This document shows, piece after piece, positions 36,030 through 47,380 of a DNA stretch of 64,000 bases (position 1 is the first letter of the stretch; the number at the start of each line of letters is the position of its first letter). This DNA comes from Epiperipatus broadwayi (lineage: Eukaryota > Onychophora > Udeonychophora > Euonychophora > Peripatidae). Under the pieces are notes generated by a model. The model was given only the letters and a program-made list of their open reading frames with translations, was not told where the DNA came from and did not search any database. The translations under genes were made by a program, and so were the position numbers. The stretch spans positions 1,553,336-1,617,335 of the forward strand of contig JAQFVV010000014.1 of NCBI GenBank assembly GCA_028023455.1. The letters are read 5' to 3'.

Positions 36030-37035
36030 ACCTATACTGACAGAAACATGTTAACGAAGCATTTGCTTAAGTCTAACCATTCAGACATATTACTAAACTA
36101 ATACAACACTATTAAGAAGATTAAAGGAAAAATGAATACTTATTATTCTCATGAAATTACATATATTACATTTTTAATGGTTAATCGCTACCATTCCGAA
36201 AATTATTCAACTTAAAATGTAATTTTACAACAAATAACACACACAAGTATATATATGAGTTATATTATGTGATGTATTTAAATAAAGATATTACCTGAGT
36301 TCCCAGGAACTCATGTTACTCATATACCTACAAGATGTAAGTTTACTATATACAAAGATATGACCATATGAATTGTCCTGATAATGTCTCTATTTTCAGC
36401 TTTTTGAAGATCGGATGATGAAATATTTTCTCCTAATTTTCAGGAAGACTTGATCGAATACAAATTTTTAGTTTTTTGGTAGATACCAGGATCAGTAGCA
36501 CATTTCTTTGTGTGGATGGTGGTGCAATGGACAAGCAAGTTTATGAATTTATCCCATAATCATCATGTCTGTGTTTGCATATTCTTTCAACTGCATCTTT
36601 ATGTTATTTGTTAATTTTAACAATCTGAGGAAATATTTATTTTCTATGCACAATGGTTTTAATCACTGTCCTAATTATTTTTCTCCAGCACTTCACTGTT
36701 ATGTATATAGAGTTTTTTTTCTTCCTTGTTTCTCTGGTACTTTCCAAAACTAAACTTAAACTTCAACTCTGCAAAACTATTATATCCTTTTCTTTTATTC
36801 ACCAATTTTATTTTGTATTTATATCACTTTAAGATAATCCAGAATGTTTTATCATTTTTTATCTTTCACCATATCTCTAACTATCAAGAAAAAAATGTTT
36901 GATTTCTCTAATCTGATATATTTTTTCCAAAAAAAAATTCTACTTTGTTTTTTTCTGTTTTTCTTTCCAGATCCATCTTCCCTTGTTAAGTTTCAATCTT
37001 TGACAAAAGAAAACCTTTCAACAGGTACCACTGAA
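36030..37035. repeat. interspersed repeat family D, copy 2
   Basis: Aligns in the same orientation with 26895-27850 and diverges after CAACAGGT at about 37025. An extra segment around 36480-36530 (GTGTGGATGGTGGTGCAATG) has no clear counterpart in copy 1. No coding motif. Confidence 0.7.
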
Positions 37036-37049
37036 TGGGTTAAACCTGA

Positions 37050-38840
37050 ATAACAGTCACTTGATTTTCCCTACTAAATCCTACTAACCTTAACAGCACT
37101 GATCATTCTTCAGGATTTAGCTTTTTAAGCTGATGATTAATGCGGCAAGGTAAGTCCACATTTAGGACTAAGTGACCAGAACCAAATCTGTCTCAAGGTA
37201 AGATGTAAAGTCATCCAAAAGAATCACTGTACCTACTCATAAGGCAAGCTGTCAAGTACAGTTGGAAGTGGGTAGAGAAATCTCTATGGACACATATTGT
37301 TTCTTTTTCAACAGTTCACACTAGAACAATTAGCTGTAACCCACTAGACAGTAGCGAGTGGAGTATCACCATCATTAACTTAAATCTGTATATATAGTAA
37401 ATGTATTAGAAATTGAGTATATGTATTATTAATATTGTATACTTATTTGTCGTTATATGTGTAATCCAAATTAAACACAACAGACAGTCTCATAATTCAT
37501 GAGTTCATGATGATAAGGTCATTGTGATAGAATGTACACGATGAACAGTGTTCTTTGTGTAAACTTAGATAAATATTAAAAATGCAATATGTGTGTTGTG
37601 GACTCATTCCAATAACTAAAAATAAGTAGTATTATATTTGAAATACATCAGTTAAGTTTAGTTGAACTATATAATTTGAACTGAAATCATAGCTTTCCAT
37701 TAAGATTATTTATGTAAATTTTGTTTTCTGTTTTTTTTTTTTATTCTGATTTAGAATCATTTTGATAACAATTGTATATACTTATTTCTGATATTGTATT
37801 TTTCAATAAGTTCACCTATTCAGTTTATTTATAATTTCTGCCCTAAGTGATTGAAGTTAAATGGGCTGATGAGTTTACTTTTGATGGTTTGTATGGTAGA
37901 ATAATATTTCTAAGCAAGTATTCAAAATAGGCTGAGATCTCCTACATAATTTAAAGTATCAGTTATCTGCATGTAATCAGGATATCTTTATATTGGTGCT
38001 TGTATTTCATTCATAAAAAAATCATGGTACTCCTCTGTCTATACGTCTAGATCAATATTTAACTCACCTGTTCATTATATTGTCATCTTATTTTGTTTTG
38101 ATCTCGTTCATGGGAATAATAGCTTGTAATCCCAGGTAAACTTACTTAAAAGGTAGTAACATAAATTAAAAAGTTAGATTTGACAGTTCACATACACTTC
38201 TCAGGAATGGTTTTTGAGTTTGCAAGGAAGAAAATAGTTTTTGTTTCTGGGTTTGCGTTATAAATAACTGCAAAGAAAAATAGAGTAAGGTTGTATGGGG
38301 AATGAATTATTTTCTTCCTTTAGTGCTAGTTGAATAAATGAATAAAAAATTATTTAAAAAGCTGATAAATATTTACTCTTATGGTTATCTGCCTACTTTT
38401 ATATCACAGTGGTTGTATGGATACTTATTAAGAGTCTGGGTGGGTATTCGCATATGTTAATAGGTAGTATTTAATTTCGCATACATGATAGTTGTTAAAA
38501 TATACTTTATACAGCTTTATATATTCTATTTTATTATATAATTTTCCATTCATTTTTAATTGATCAATTATTAATTTAATTTGTGAAAGTTTTGTATATT
38601 TCCATAGCTGTATATATTGATACAGTTATTTTTGTTATTTCAATAGCTGGTAAAATAAATTAAGACCAACAACTTATAATCGATTGAAATTATATAATCT
38701 TAGGTGTATAAATATGATTGTGCTAATAATGCATGCACACACAAAACGGATTTTTTTTAAAAAAAAATTCTTTATATATTCAAATGATACAAAGTAATAC
38801 AAAATAAATATGTTAAAAAAAATAAAGTCAGATGTCACAT
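37050..38840. other. AT-rich spacer, nothing recognised
   Basis: No ORF, repeat or RNA signature found on either strand. Confidence 0.5.
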
Positions 38841-38843
38841 GAC

Positions 38844-39170
38844 CTAATTTAGTAAGCTTGTATTACAAATGTTGTATATAGAGCTTGCAAATTATATCTT
38901 AACAAATTTTGCAGAAAACAACACCAGTGAGCTCTATATATAACATTTGTAATACAAGCTTATTAAATTAGTTTATGTGCCAACCCAAGACTGGTTTCTG
39001 CTACTGGCATTGTTTTATGCAAAGTTTGTTAAGAGATTATTTGGAACTCACAAATAAGCTCTTAACAAGCTTTGCACAAAATGATGCCAGTAGCAGAAAC
39101 TGGTCTGGGTTGGAGATAGTCTTCAAAGTTTGTTAAGAGCTTATTTGCGAGCTCTACATATAAAATAAAT
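38844..39170. repeat. compound hairpin: two adjacent long inverted repeats plus a fragment
   Basis: Hairpin 1 (38844-38972) pairs AAGCTTGTATTACAAATGTT with AACATTTGTAATACAAGCTT. Hairpin 2 (38980-39113) pairs GACTGGTTTCTGCTACTGGC with GCCAGTAGCAGAAACTGGTC and further inward CTTAACAAGCTTTGC. A third partial unit (39123-39165) repeats CAAAGTTTGTTAAGAG and GAGCTCTA from both. Probably nested or composite fold-back MITEs. Confidence 0.75.
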
Positions 39171-39183
39171 AGATATATATATA

Positions 39184-39645
39184 TGGCTGAGTGCTTTCAA
39201 GGTATGTAGCCCTCATAGTCATAGCCATATTGTAACTAATGAAACTAGTTAATTGTAATGCAAATTTATGCAAATGACTTTATGTATTTCATTTTTTGGA
39301 TATATTGTAGCCTCTTTCACTTTTCTTTTTAAGTCATGTCATTCTCTGCAAACAACCATTGGGTCCTTTGGCTCGCAATCGTGTCCTGCTGAGTTGCGAT
39401 GCTGGGTGACAACTGAGTTACATATTGGGTGTGTTAATGTTTTGTTGTAAGAGTATACATGTTGAGACAGCTACATAGACAAAGGAGGCTCTAGTCTCAT
39501 CAAAGTATGAGGCATGGCAATGTGGTACAGGGCAGACAATATTGTACACCACCTGAGGTGTTTGCAAGGGCGGTAATCTGTCTTTGGCAATATTGATTAA
39601 TTTGTTGGGTTTTTTTTTTTTGGGGGGGGGGTATGAACCAGACAA
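39184..39645 (-). pseudogene. inverted GIY-YIG segment of the PLE
   Basis: The minus-strand ORF 39645-39418 reads INIAKDRLPPLQTPQVVYNI then CPVPHCHASYFDETRAS. It aligns with INNAKDRLPPSQTPQVVCNI then CPVANCHASWFVETRAS in the plus-strand copy at 40910-41030. Together the two show a GIY-YIG-type core (VVYNI...SYF.ETRAS). The arm continues outward to 39184, matching 41240-41358 inverted. Confidence 0.7.
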
Positions 39646-39649
39646 TTCC

Positions 39650-41300
39650 TCAATGATGCAAACATCACATGCATGTTAAAAGACAAAGGCAATAGGTTTA
39701 TACTAATGAAGACTCATGATTAGGTATCCAAAATCAATCAACAAATCAATAAATTGCAATTTCAAAGAGTTTTTAATTTCAATAACAAACTCAACAAAGG
39801 CAAGTTTATCACTTCCATTCTGAGAACTCACTGCAACAAATCTTTTTTTCATGTCTAAATATTACAAACTGTACCCATCTGCCTCGGTCCCCTTCCAGGA
39901 TGTTTGCCAATGCAAAAACACAATACCAACATGCCACTATGACTAAAATTGGATTTTGGAGGGTCCACTACTTCAACATGGCCAAGAAGGTAAATAAGTG
40001 GCTTATTCAAATCTTGGGTTTTTGCACATATATCATAAACTCATCTTTCGAATTCATAGCAAAAATGAAAGACTTGACCTTGAACCCTGACATAAGGATG
40101 GCTGTTCTAGATGTCTACAAGTTGTATGTTTCCATTTGCAGAATAAAATCGATCAAAATTATTAAAGAAGAACTGGAAAGCTACAACTTAGCATGGCCTC
40201 AGATTGATTTCATTGTAGAGTTCTTATATTGGTTTGACAAGAACATCATGGCTGTTTTCCACAACCAGTGGTTCCTCATGAAAGATGGTTAATTCTTGGG
40301 GTTACTTGTGAGCATTATATTAAGCATAGTCTTGAATCACTATGAAAAGCAAGTCATTTCAAAATATTACAACACCAATCAGCTCACCACCTACACTCGA
40401 TACGTTGATGACTTCTTCATAGCCACACTCTTTGCAATTATTGAACAAATTTGAACTGAACTACAAAATAGCACACTTCTACTCTCAGTATTGACCCTGA
40501 AAGCATCCACAAACAAGTAAAAATATTTGGGTATAGATTTACATTGAAAACACACACACTTGAACTATAAAATGATAATCAAACCACTTGAAGTAAGAGA
40601 TCACTCTCATCCTCTCACAAACTCTGGTTTGACCTCCTTCCTATATAGAAACATGCAGCTATGCAAGTTTGAGGGAAATAGAAAAGACAAGTTGGTCTTG
40701 TACAGAGATGACTTATTAAAGATTGGATTTAAACAAAACCTTACTGACAAGAAAGTTAGGCAATTTTACCCTAAGAGTAACAACTATGCAGCTAATCTCA
40801 ATAAACAAAGGCTATTGCTCTGATACTTTCCAAGTGTGAACATAAAACTTTGTACTATTTTTAATAAGAAATACCACTTGTGCTTTCATACCCCTCTTCC
40901 AACTCCAACAAATTAATCAATAATGCCAAAGACAGATTACCACCCTCGCAAACACCTCAGGTGGTGTGCAATATTGCCTGCCCTGTAGCAAATTGCCATG
41001 CCTCATGGTTTGTTGAGACCAGAGCCTCCTTGCCTACACGATTGTCTCAACTTGTATATTCTTACAACAAAGCACTAACTGACCCAATATGTACCTCAGT
41101 TTTTGCCCAGCATTGCAACTCAGCAGGGCACGATTACAAGCCAAAGGACCTGGTGTTTGCTTGGAGAGAATTACATTACTCAAAAAAGTGTGAGGCTTGC
41201 TTTATTGCTAGAGACAATCATACCATCAACAGAAAATACATGTTCTACAATTTATCCAAGAAAATGGAATACATAAAGTCATTTGCATTACAATTAACTA
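39650..41300 (+). pseudogene. PLE reverse transcriptase + GIY-YIG endonuclease, broken
   Basis: Readable blocks in order: DKGNRFILMKTHD (about 39690, the DKGN motif), LTLNPDIRMAVLDVYKLYVS (about 40076), the catalytic RYVDDFFIAT (about 40397, YVDD intact), SFLYRNMQLCKFEGN-like sequence, then the GIY-YIG domain (about 40910-41030, VVCNIACPVANCHASWF) and AQHCNSAGHDYKPKD (about 41110). Open pieces are 39900-40292, 40560-40823 and 40880-41407. At least two frameshifts and one stop separate them. The enzyme would reverse-transcribe the element RNA and nick the target. This is a decayed but well-ordered copy. Confidence 0.75.
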
Positions 41301-41359
41301 GTTTTGTTAGTTACAATATGGCGACTATGAGGGCTATGTCTTTGAAAGTGCTTGGCCAC

Positions 41360-43090
41360 ACATATACATATTTATTTTGTATTACTTTGTATCATTTTAA
41401 TATATAAAGAATTTAAAATATATAAAAAATTCAGCTTTGTGAGTTTCATGCATCATTAGTGCAATCAAATTTATACAGTAGTATTTAATGCAAAATTTTA
41501 ACATCTCACTTATTTCAATAATCTTAGGTGGTTTAATTTTAGGCATATTATTTAGTGGAGCCTTCCAGTTATCATCCATTCTGTTATGTGACAACTTGTA
41601 TTACCGTAATATATATATATTGAAACAAACATGTTTCATGCATATATATTTTGAAGATTTCTTTCCCCCCCTACCTAAAAAGGTATAAATTGAAATCAAA
41701 CTGATGTCATATCAATTAATGGAAATTGACCATGATTTTAGAAAAAATCAGCTTCTCAATGATGAAATTATAAAAGCCAAAATGTTTAACTTTAAAATGA
41801 AAAATCAATATTTTAAATCACAATTAAAATAAATAAAATATAAATCCTTGCCATTAAAAATTAATATTGTCAAATCAAAAATTAAGTAAATCTTTAAAAT
41901 TTGAAAACTTGCATTTAAAATATTATATTTGTAGAGCTGAATGCTTTTGAATTACAAAATATAAAGCTGTAATTCTTGTTGCAGGCAATGAAAGTGAGTA
42001 AATTTTGAAAACAAGACAGATAAGAAATTAATTCCTAATCTGCTCCCACTCAAAGTTAACTGCCCAATGACAGAGGAGAGTAAAACACACAATCTTTAAG
42101 GAAATCATCATCACAAATCAGATTACTGTGGAGCCATGCAAGATCGATCCGGAGACTTCATGATAAAATATAAATAGGGGAATCAGGTAGTTTGAATTTT
42201 ATTAATAGTATTAGTGCTGTAATTATCATTGGAGTAATTGTATTCACTGCTACAGAGTTACTCCCAGCTTAGAAGTACAGGATAACTAAGTTGGAAACCA
42301 CTGTCATCATCACCAGAGAAGAAACCTGTTGTTGCTGGATAACTAAATAATGAAGAAGAAAATTATTTTTAACAAGGAAAGCACAAGAATGAGTGGCTAG
42401 AAAGAAATAGCTCTCGCTCTCTCTCTCTCTCTCTGTTCATCATGAGTCTCCAAGTTGTGCCTAGTTGAACATTAATTGAAATTGTATATACCATTCAGCC
42501 TCAATAAACAAACCTCCCCTTGTAATGCAAGAATGACCAGTAATTGAGGAGTACTACAAATGAGAATCAAAGTAAGGATTTATATAATATTGAAAATATT
42601 CTGAAAAAAATAAAATGTCAAGTGTTTATATAATAGAAAGTTTAAGAAGTAATATAATTGTCATTATGTATTGGAAAGATAAAATGAAAACATAATAATA
42701 ATTACAATCATATACATTATTTTTTATAAATTTAATTAATATTGACTTGAAAATAAATTCTATAATAAAAGTATAATAAATATCTGTCCACTGTTAGATA
42801 TGTATCATAAGAATTAATTTAAAATGCTTGTATATGTGATTTCCAAAAGAAACAAATAAGCAAAATAATGTTATCTGGACTTATAAAATAAAAGAAAATA
42901 TGATTCTATAGTTTAAATTTCTTTGATAATTAATTAATCAAGTACTTATCAAACAAATATTGGTTATACACATGTATATATGTGAATTTACTAGTAATGA
43001 GAGGAATATCATTTATTTTACAAAATTAAATATGTATTTTTGTGAACCTGGAAAAGCAAATATATTTATGTCATCAGGATTGATTTAAAA
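41360..43090. other. AT-rich spacer with a (CT)n run
   Basis: No gene recognised. A CTCTCTCTCT run lies at 42414-42433. The overlapping ORFs at 41397-41688 on both strands are unsupported. Confidence 0.5.
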
Positions 43091-43935
43091 TAAACTTACC
43101 TGAATGAATTGGAAATGGTTATGTATTATATGTCTCCATCCATGTATGCATTAGAAATGTTTGTGTATAATATACATGTATGTGAATGAATTATAAATGC
43201 TTCCATATGAAATACGTCTATACATGAATGAATTGGAAATGGTTATATACTATACATCTACATACATGAATGCATTAGAAATACTCATTTATAATATACA
43301 TCTATGTACATGAATAAATTAAAAATGCTTCTATTAATAAATTAAAAATGCTTCTATTAATGTTTATATACTATATGTCTATATACCTGAATGCTTCTAC
43401 ATATGCAAGTTGATTAAAGGATTAATAGACCTGCTTTTATTGATGTTTATACACGGTATGTCTATATACCTGAATGCTTCTACATATCCAAGTTGATTAA
43501 GGGAATTAATAAACATGCTTCTATCAAGCTTTATACATTATATGTTTATATACCTGAATGCTTCTATATACCCAAGTTGATTAAGGGAATTAATAAACAC
43601 TCTTCTACTGATGTTTATACACTATATGTCTATATACCTGAATGCTTCTACATACCCAAGTTGATTAAGGGAATTAATAATCATGCTTCTATTGATGTTT
43701 ATACACTATATGTCTATATATCTGAATGCTTCTAGATTAAGGGAATTAATAAATATGCTTCTATTGATGTTTATACACTATATGTCTATATAACTGAATA
43801 CGTCTACATACCCAAATTGATTAAGGGAATTAATAAACATGCTTCTACTGATGTTTATGCACTATATGTCTATATAGCTGAATGCTTCTACATCCCCAAA
43901 TTGATTAAGGGAATTAGTTAACCTGATTCTATTGA
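43090..43935. repeat. 84-bp satellite array with a diverged 50-bp-like flank
   Basis: From about 43375 to 43935 units of 83-84 bp recur (CCTGAATGCTTCTACAT at 43386, 43469, 43553, 43637; a variant at 43721), about seven in all. Upstream (43090-43370) a more diverged, shorter-period series shares ATGAATG.ATTAGAAATG blocks. Because 84 is a multiple of three, a 28-residue frame stays open at 43493-43735; this is probably not a gene. Confidence 0.8.
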
Positions 43936-44034
43936 TGTTTAGATATCATAAATCTACAAACCTGAATTAAATAGTGATACTTTGATATAAATGAATGACT
44001 TGAATCTACATCCATTTACCTGACTCAATAATTA

Positions 44035-44095
44035 ACTGGCACACCTGATATATATATATATATATATATATATCAGGTGTGCCAGTAATGGCACA

Positions 44096-44132
<37 letters not shown>

Positions 44133-44142
44133 GCCATTACTA
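44035..44142. repeat. two abutting TA-centred palindromes at the edge of an LTR
   Basis: ACTGGCACACCTGA-(TA)n-TCAGGTGTGCCAGT runs directly into AGTAATGGCACAACA-cata(TA)n-TGTTGTGCCATTACT. The last arm is the start of LTR 1 of the element at 44127-52915, so an inverted copy of the LTR tip lies outside the LTR. Confidence 0.9.
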
Positions 44143-46029
44143 TTTAGTTATTAGCTAAATTTGTAGTAATGTGCATGAAAGAAAATGTACAACAAAAATC
44201 ATCATCACATTTTTATATAAAAGTTAGCTGTAGGGCATCCAAGTTTAAGCCCTACAAGATCCATTTCTAAATGCTTAAGATATAAAGAGAGTGGGGCAAC
44301 AATTATATTCTTTATTTGTTTGTGTGTTGATAAAAACTCAAAAAGAGTGGTACACACAGTTAATTATTCAGTATTTTTTTTTGTTAAAAAATAAAGTTAT
44401 AACACATATGTATAGGCAGTGTGTGTTATAAAAGCTATTTAGTTAGTCACTTTTAAATTACACATATTAACTTTCTTTAAAACTAGCCTACATTTGCTAA
44501 ATTTTAATACCTTATTCTATACTTCTATTTTTGCTTTTCTATAACTGTAATTTCGATTTAAAAGCCACGGATTTAATTTTAAATATTAGGGTTATAATTA
44601 CTAAGCTAGCAATTAGATTATTTTAATGTCAGTTTATAAATAATTTGAATTAGTGTGTGGATACATTGCATACATAAATTTCATTTTATTTATTAAATAT
44701 TGAAAGAAAAAGAAGAAAATCTGTTAAATTATTTTTTTTTACTCAACAATTTTGTATTATAAGGGTTGTTTTTCTGTTGAAAAACTTAGAGACGATGTGA
44801 GAAGTCTAATTTTAAAAATGTCTCATCTTAAGATCAAAAGAAAGAAGCTCAAATTTGAGATGTTACATGGGTGTAAAAAAGGATTAAGACTATTTTTTCA
44901 TTCAAAACAAAAGTTTGTCTAAAAATTAGGATACTGAGATTTTTCATACTATTCAACTAAAAAACGATTTGGTTGAAAATAAGTTATAAATCTAATTAAA
45001 AGAGGTGGCCAAAAATAGAAAAAAAATCGGATATAAAAGCAGTCTGGAAAATCAGTTGATATTGTTATAGAGACTTTTAAAATATTGAAACTAGAAAAGA
45101 CAAGGATTTTTAATTCGACCCCATATCCTTTTTTTTTAATCATTTTTTTAATATAAAGTTTTGAAGGTTAAAAATATAGGGATGTCGAGCTAGAAATATT
45201 TATATATATATATGTCTCATTGTGGGGCTTTTTCCAGGCCACCTTGGAACCAGCATATCATATATGAAAGAAAAGATATCTTGTCTGAAAAATAATATTC
45301 TACACCTTTCAACTGACCGAGAGAAATAAGATGTTTTTAAAAAGAAAGAAGAAAACATTCACCTGCATTTGAAGGCAATCAAAAAAAAGAGTAATCTACT
45401 GATAAATATTAAATCATCAAGTCCAATTAATTGTTTCAGTAACTGAGTTTAAACCCAAGAAAAATTATACATGTGAAAACAACTGCTGTACTTCATCCAC
45501 TAAAAGAATCATGCTTGACAGGAAGAAAGGAAAAGTTCAGGTAATGATTTCTAAATTGTCCACTAAAGCAAAAAAAACCCTCAATAAGATCATCATCATC
45601 AAATAATTATACACCTCAAGAAAGAGATTGTTCCAAAGAAAACGGAAATGGTAGTGGCAAAATATAGACATTGAACAAGATAAATTTGAATTATTGGAAG
45701 TTGCTACAAAGAATAGAACTGGTAATATAAGTTTTTCTTTTATATATTTTCTTTATGATATCAGAGACTTAGTAAAATTTTAGCAATATTTTTGTTTAAA
45801 GAACTTTTAAAACAACCAAGATGAATTGAAACCCAGAATTTCTTAATAATGATAAACATATGATTGTCTATTAACTTAAATTTTATTTAAGTTACAATGG
45901 CAATATGTTGGAGATAGGCATCTTGATGTTTTCATATATTTTTGGCTACAATGCCTTTGGACTCGGGTAAAAATCTTTATAATGGTAATATTTTATCTTA
46001 ATTCTTATTGAACATTTTATGAAGTTACA
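44127..46029 (+). repeat. LTR 1 of element II (1.9 kb)
   Basis: Aligns closely with 49356-51150 up to about 45880, then with the last 80-90 bp of LTR 2 (GAACATTTTATGAAGTTACA versus GAACATTTTATTAAGTTACA). Compared with LTR 2 it lacks about 1.66 kb. The phrase AAGTTACAATGG recurs near its 3' end (45889 and 46022). Confidence 0.75.
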
Positions 46030-46030
46030 A

Positions 46031-46048
46031 TGGACACCCAACGGGGGC
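46031..46048 (+). promoter_or_regulatory. tRNA primer-binding site
   Basis: TGGACACCCAACGGGGGC lies 1 nt after the LTR end (TTACA). It resembles the TGGCGCCCAACGTGGGGC class of primer sites used by many Ty3/gypsy elements, with substitutions and a 1-nt gap. It marks the LTR/leader boundary and the plus orientation. Confidence 0.65.
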
Positions 46049-46624
46049 CTGATATTTTACCATATACCTGAGATAAGGAGGAGTCTATAGAATGGTGGGA
46101 GATGTGTGGTTAAAAAAGAGAGAAATTTTTTTTTTAGTAAAAAAGAATTTTTTTTTTTCAGTAAAAATTTTTTTTTCTGTCTTACAAAATTGTCTTAGCC
46201 ATATAGTCTTTTTTTATATTTGTGTGTGATGATGTTTGATATGATTTCATTTTCATTGATGATGATAAAATGGGTACAGCCATAAAACAGCTTAGTTTTT
46301 TTTTTTTTCAATTTTGAAAATAGATATGTATATCACAACTCTTAAGACAGTGGTGAAATATTTTTTTAAATATTAGAATAATTTATTGCCAGATAGGATA
46401 GGCAAAGTCATAGTGATGAATTATGGAATAGTAGTCTCATGTGTGTTTGGGGAGTTCATTTTGTAAAAAGTCTATGATTTTAGAGGTTGGATTGGATATC
46501 TGATTGTTGGAGTTTGGTTGGTTAGATTGCAGTTTTGATGATGAGTGGAGAGTTTTGTCATTGCCTTGAGAATGCTATGTATTCGTGTACCATGAATGAT
46601 CAAACCCATTCACTGCTCCAACTC

Positions 46625-46925
46625 AATTTATAAGTTATCCTTATTTTATCATGAAGCAGTTAACAGCAGTCCTGCCATGATATCAGCTTATAAGTCTCCA
46701 AGAGAGAGAGAGAGAGAGCACGGCATAGTTTTCCAATCCAGTTTATAAGTGATGATATTTTTATTTTATCATGAAGCAGGTTACAGCAGTCCTGCCATGA
46801 TATTATCCTATAAGGCTCCAAGACAGAGAGCAAGGCTTCGTTTTCTGTAATCTATAATAAGCTGGGCATTCTTTGATACTTGCCATGTAAGACTCCAAGA
46901 GAGAGAGCAAGGCATAGTTTATCTA
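46625..46925 (+). repeat. about 117-bp tandem repeat in the leader of element II
   Basis: TTTATCATGAAGCAG.TTACA, then GCAGTCCTGCCATGATAT, then CTCCAAGAGAGAGAGCA.GGC occur twice (from 46625 and 46742) and a third time partly (46885). It includes a (GA)n run. Located between primer site and gag, as leader repeats often are. Confidence 0.7.
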
Positions 46926-47380
46926 CTTTAGCCCCTAGGACTTAAAAAGATTTTTTTTATTGCAACAGAGTTTGCATTATTCAATCGAGGGTTGTGGTAG
47001 TTAATAGTGATCGAATTGGGATGATCTTCTGAGTGCTCGAGATGCATTGTGTGATTATAGTGCTGTGACTGAATTTTTTTATTTATCTCAATATTGTGAA
47101 CTGCTAGTCATTCTGTGGACTGTCAATATCTGTCGGATCTCTAGGAGAATGGATGAATGTATAATTTGGGCTATTTCAGGAAAACATGCACTATATAGAT
47201 TATTGTTGTGTGATCCTTCAAATAAGGATAGTAAATAATTATTTTTTTTTGTATTTGTAATGCATGATAAGGTGAAAAGCAAATCAGTCAGTTAGTCAAA
47301 GATAGGTGTCAGACAAGGAAAGGATGTGTAGGTTTTTGGTGGTCAGGGAAGCACAGATGGGATATATATAATTTTAAAAC

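Larger units (their letters stand above)
39184..41358 (+). mobile_element. Penelope-like element, second lineage, with inverted copy of its own 3' end
   Basis: The plus-strand RT and endonuclease remnant (about 39650-41300) is preceded by a minus-strand copy of the element's 3' part (39184-about 39640). The two arms end symmetrically (GGCTGAGTGCTTTCAAGG at 39184; the inverted form near 41340-41358). Inverted or direct partial copies at the 5' side are a known structural habit of PLEs. Sequence differs strongly from family 1, so this is another lineage. Confidence 0.7.

Noticed and set aside
43493-43735. 80-aa ORF with 28-residue repeats
   Set aside because: Produced by the 84-bp satellite; it ends when a unit is truncated.
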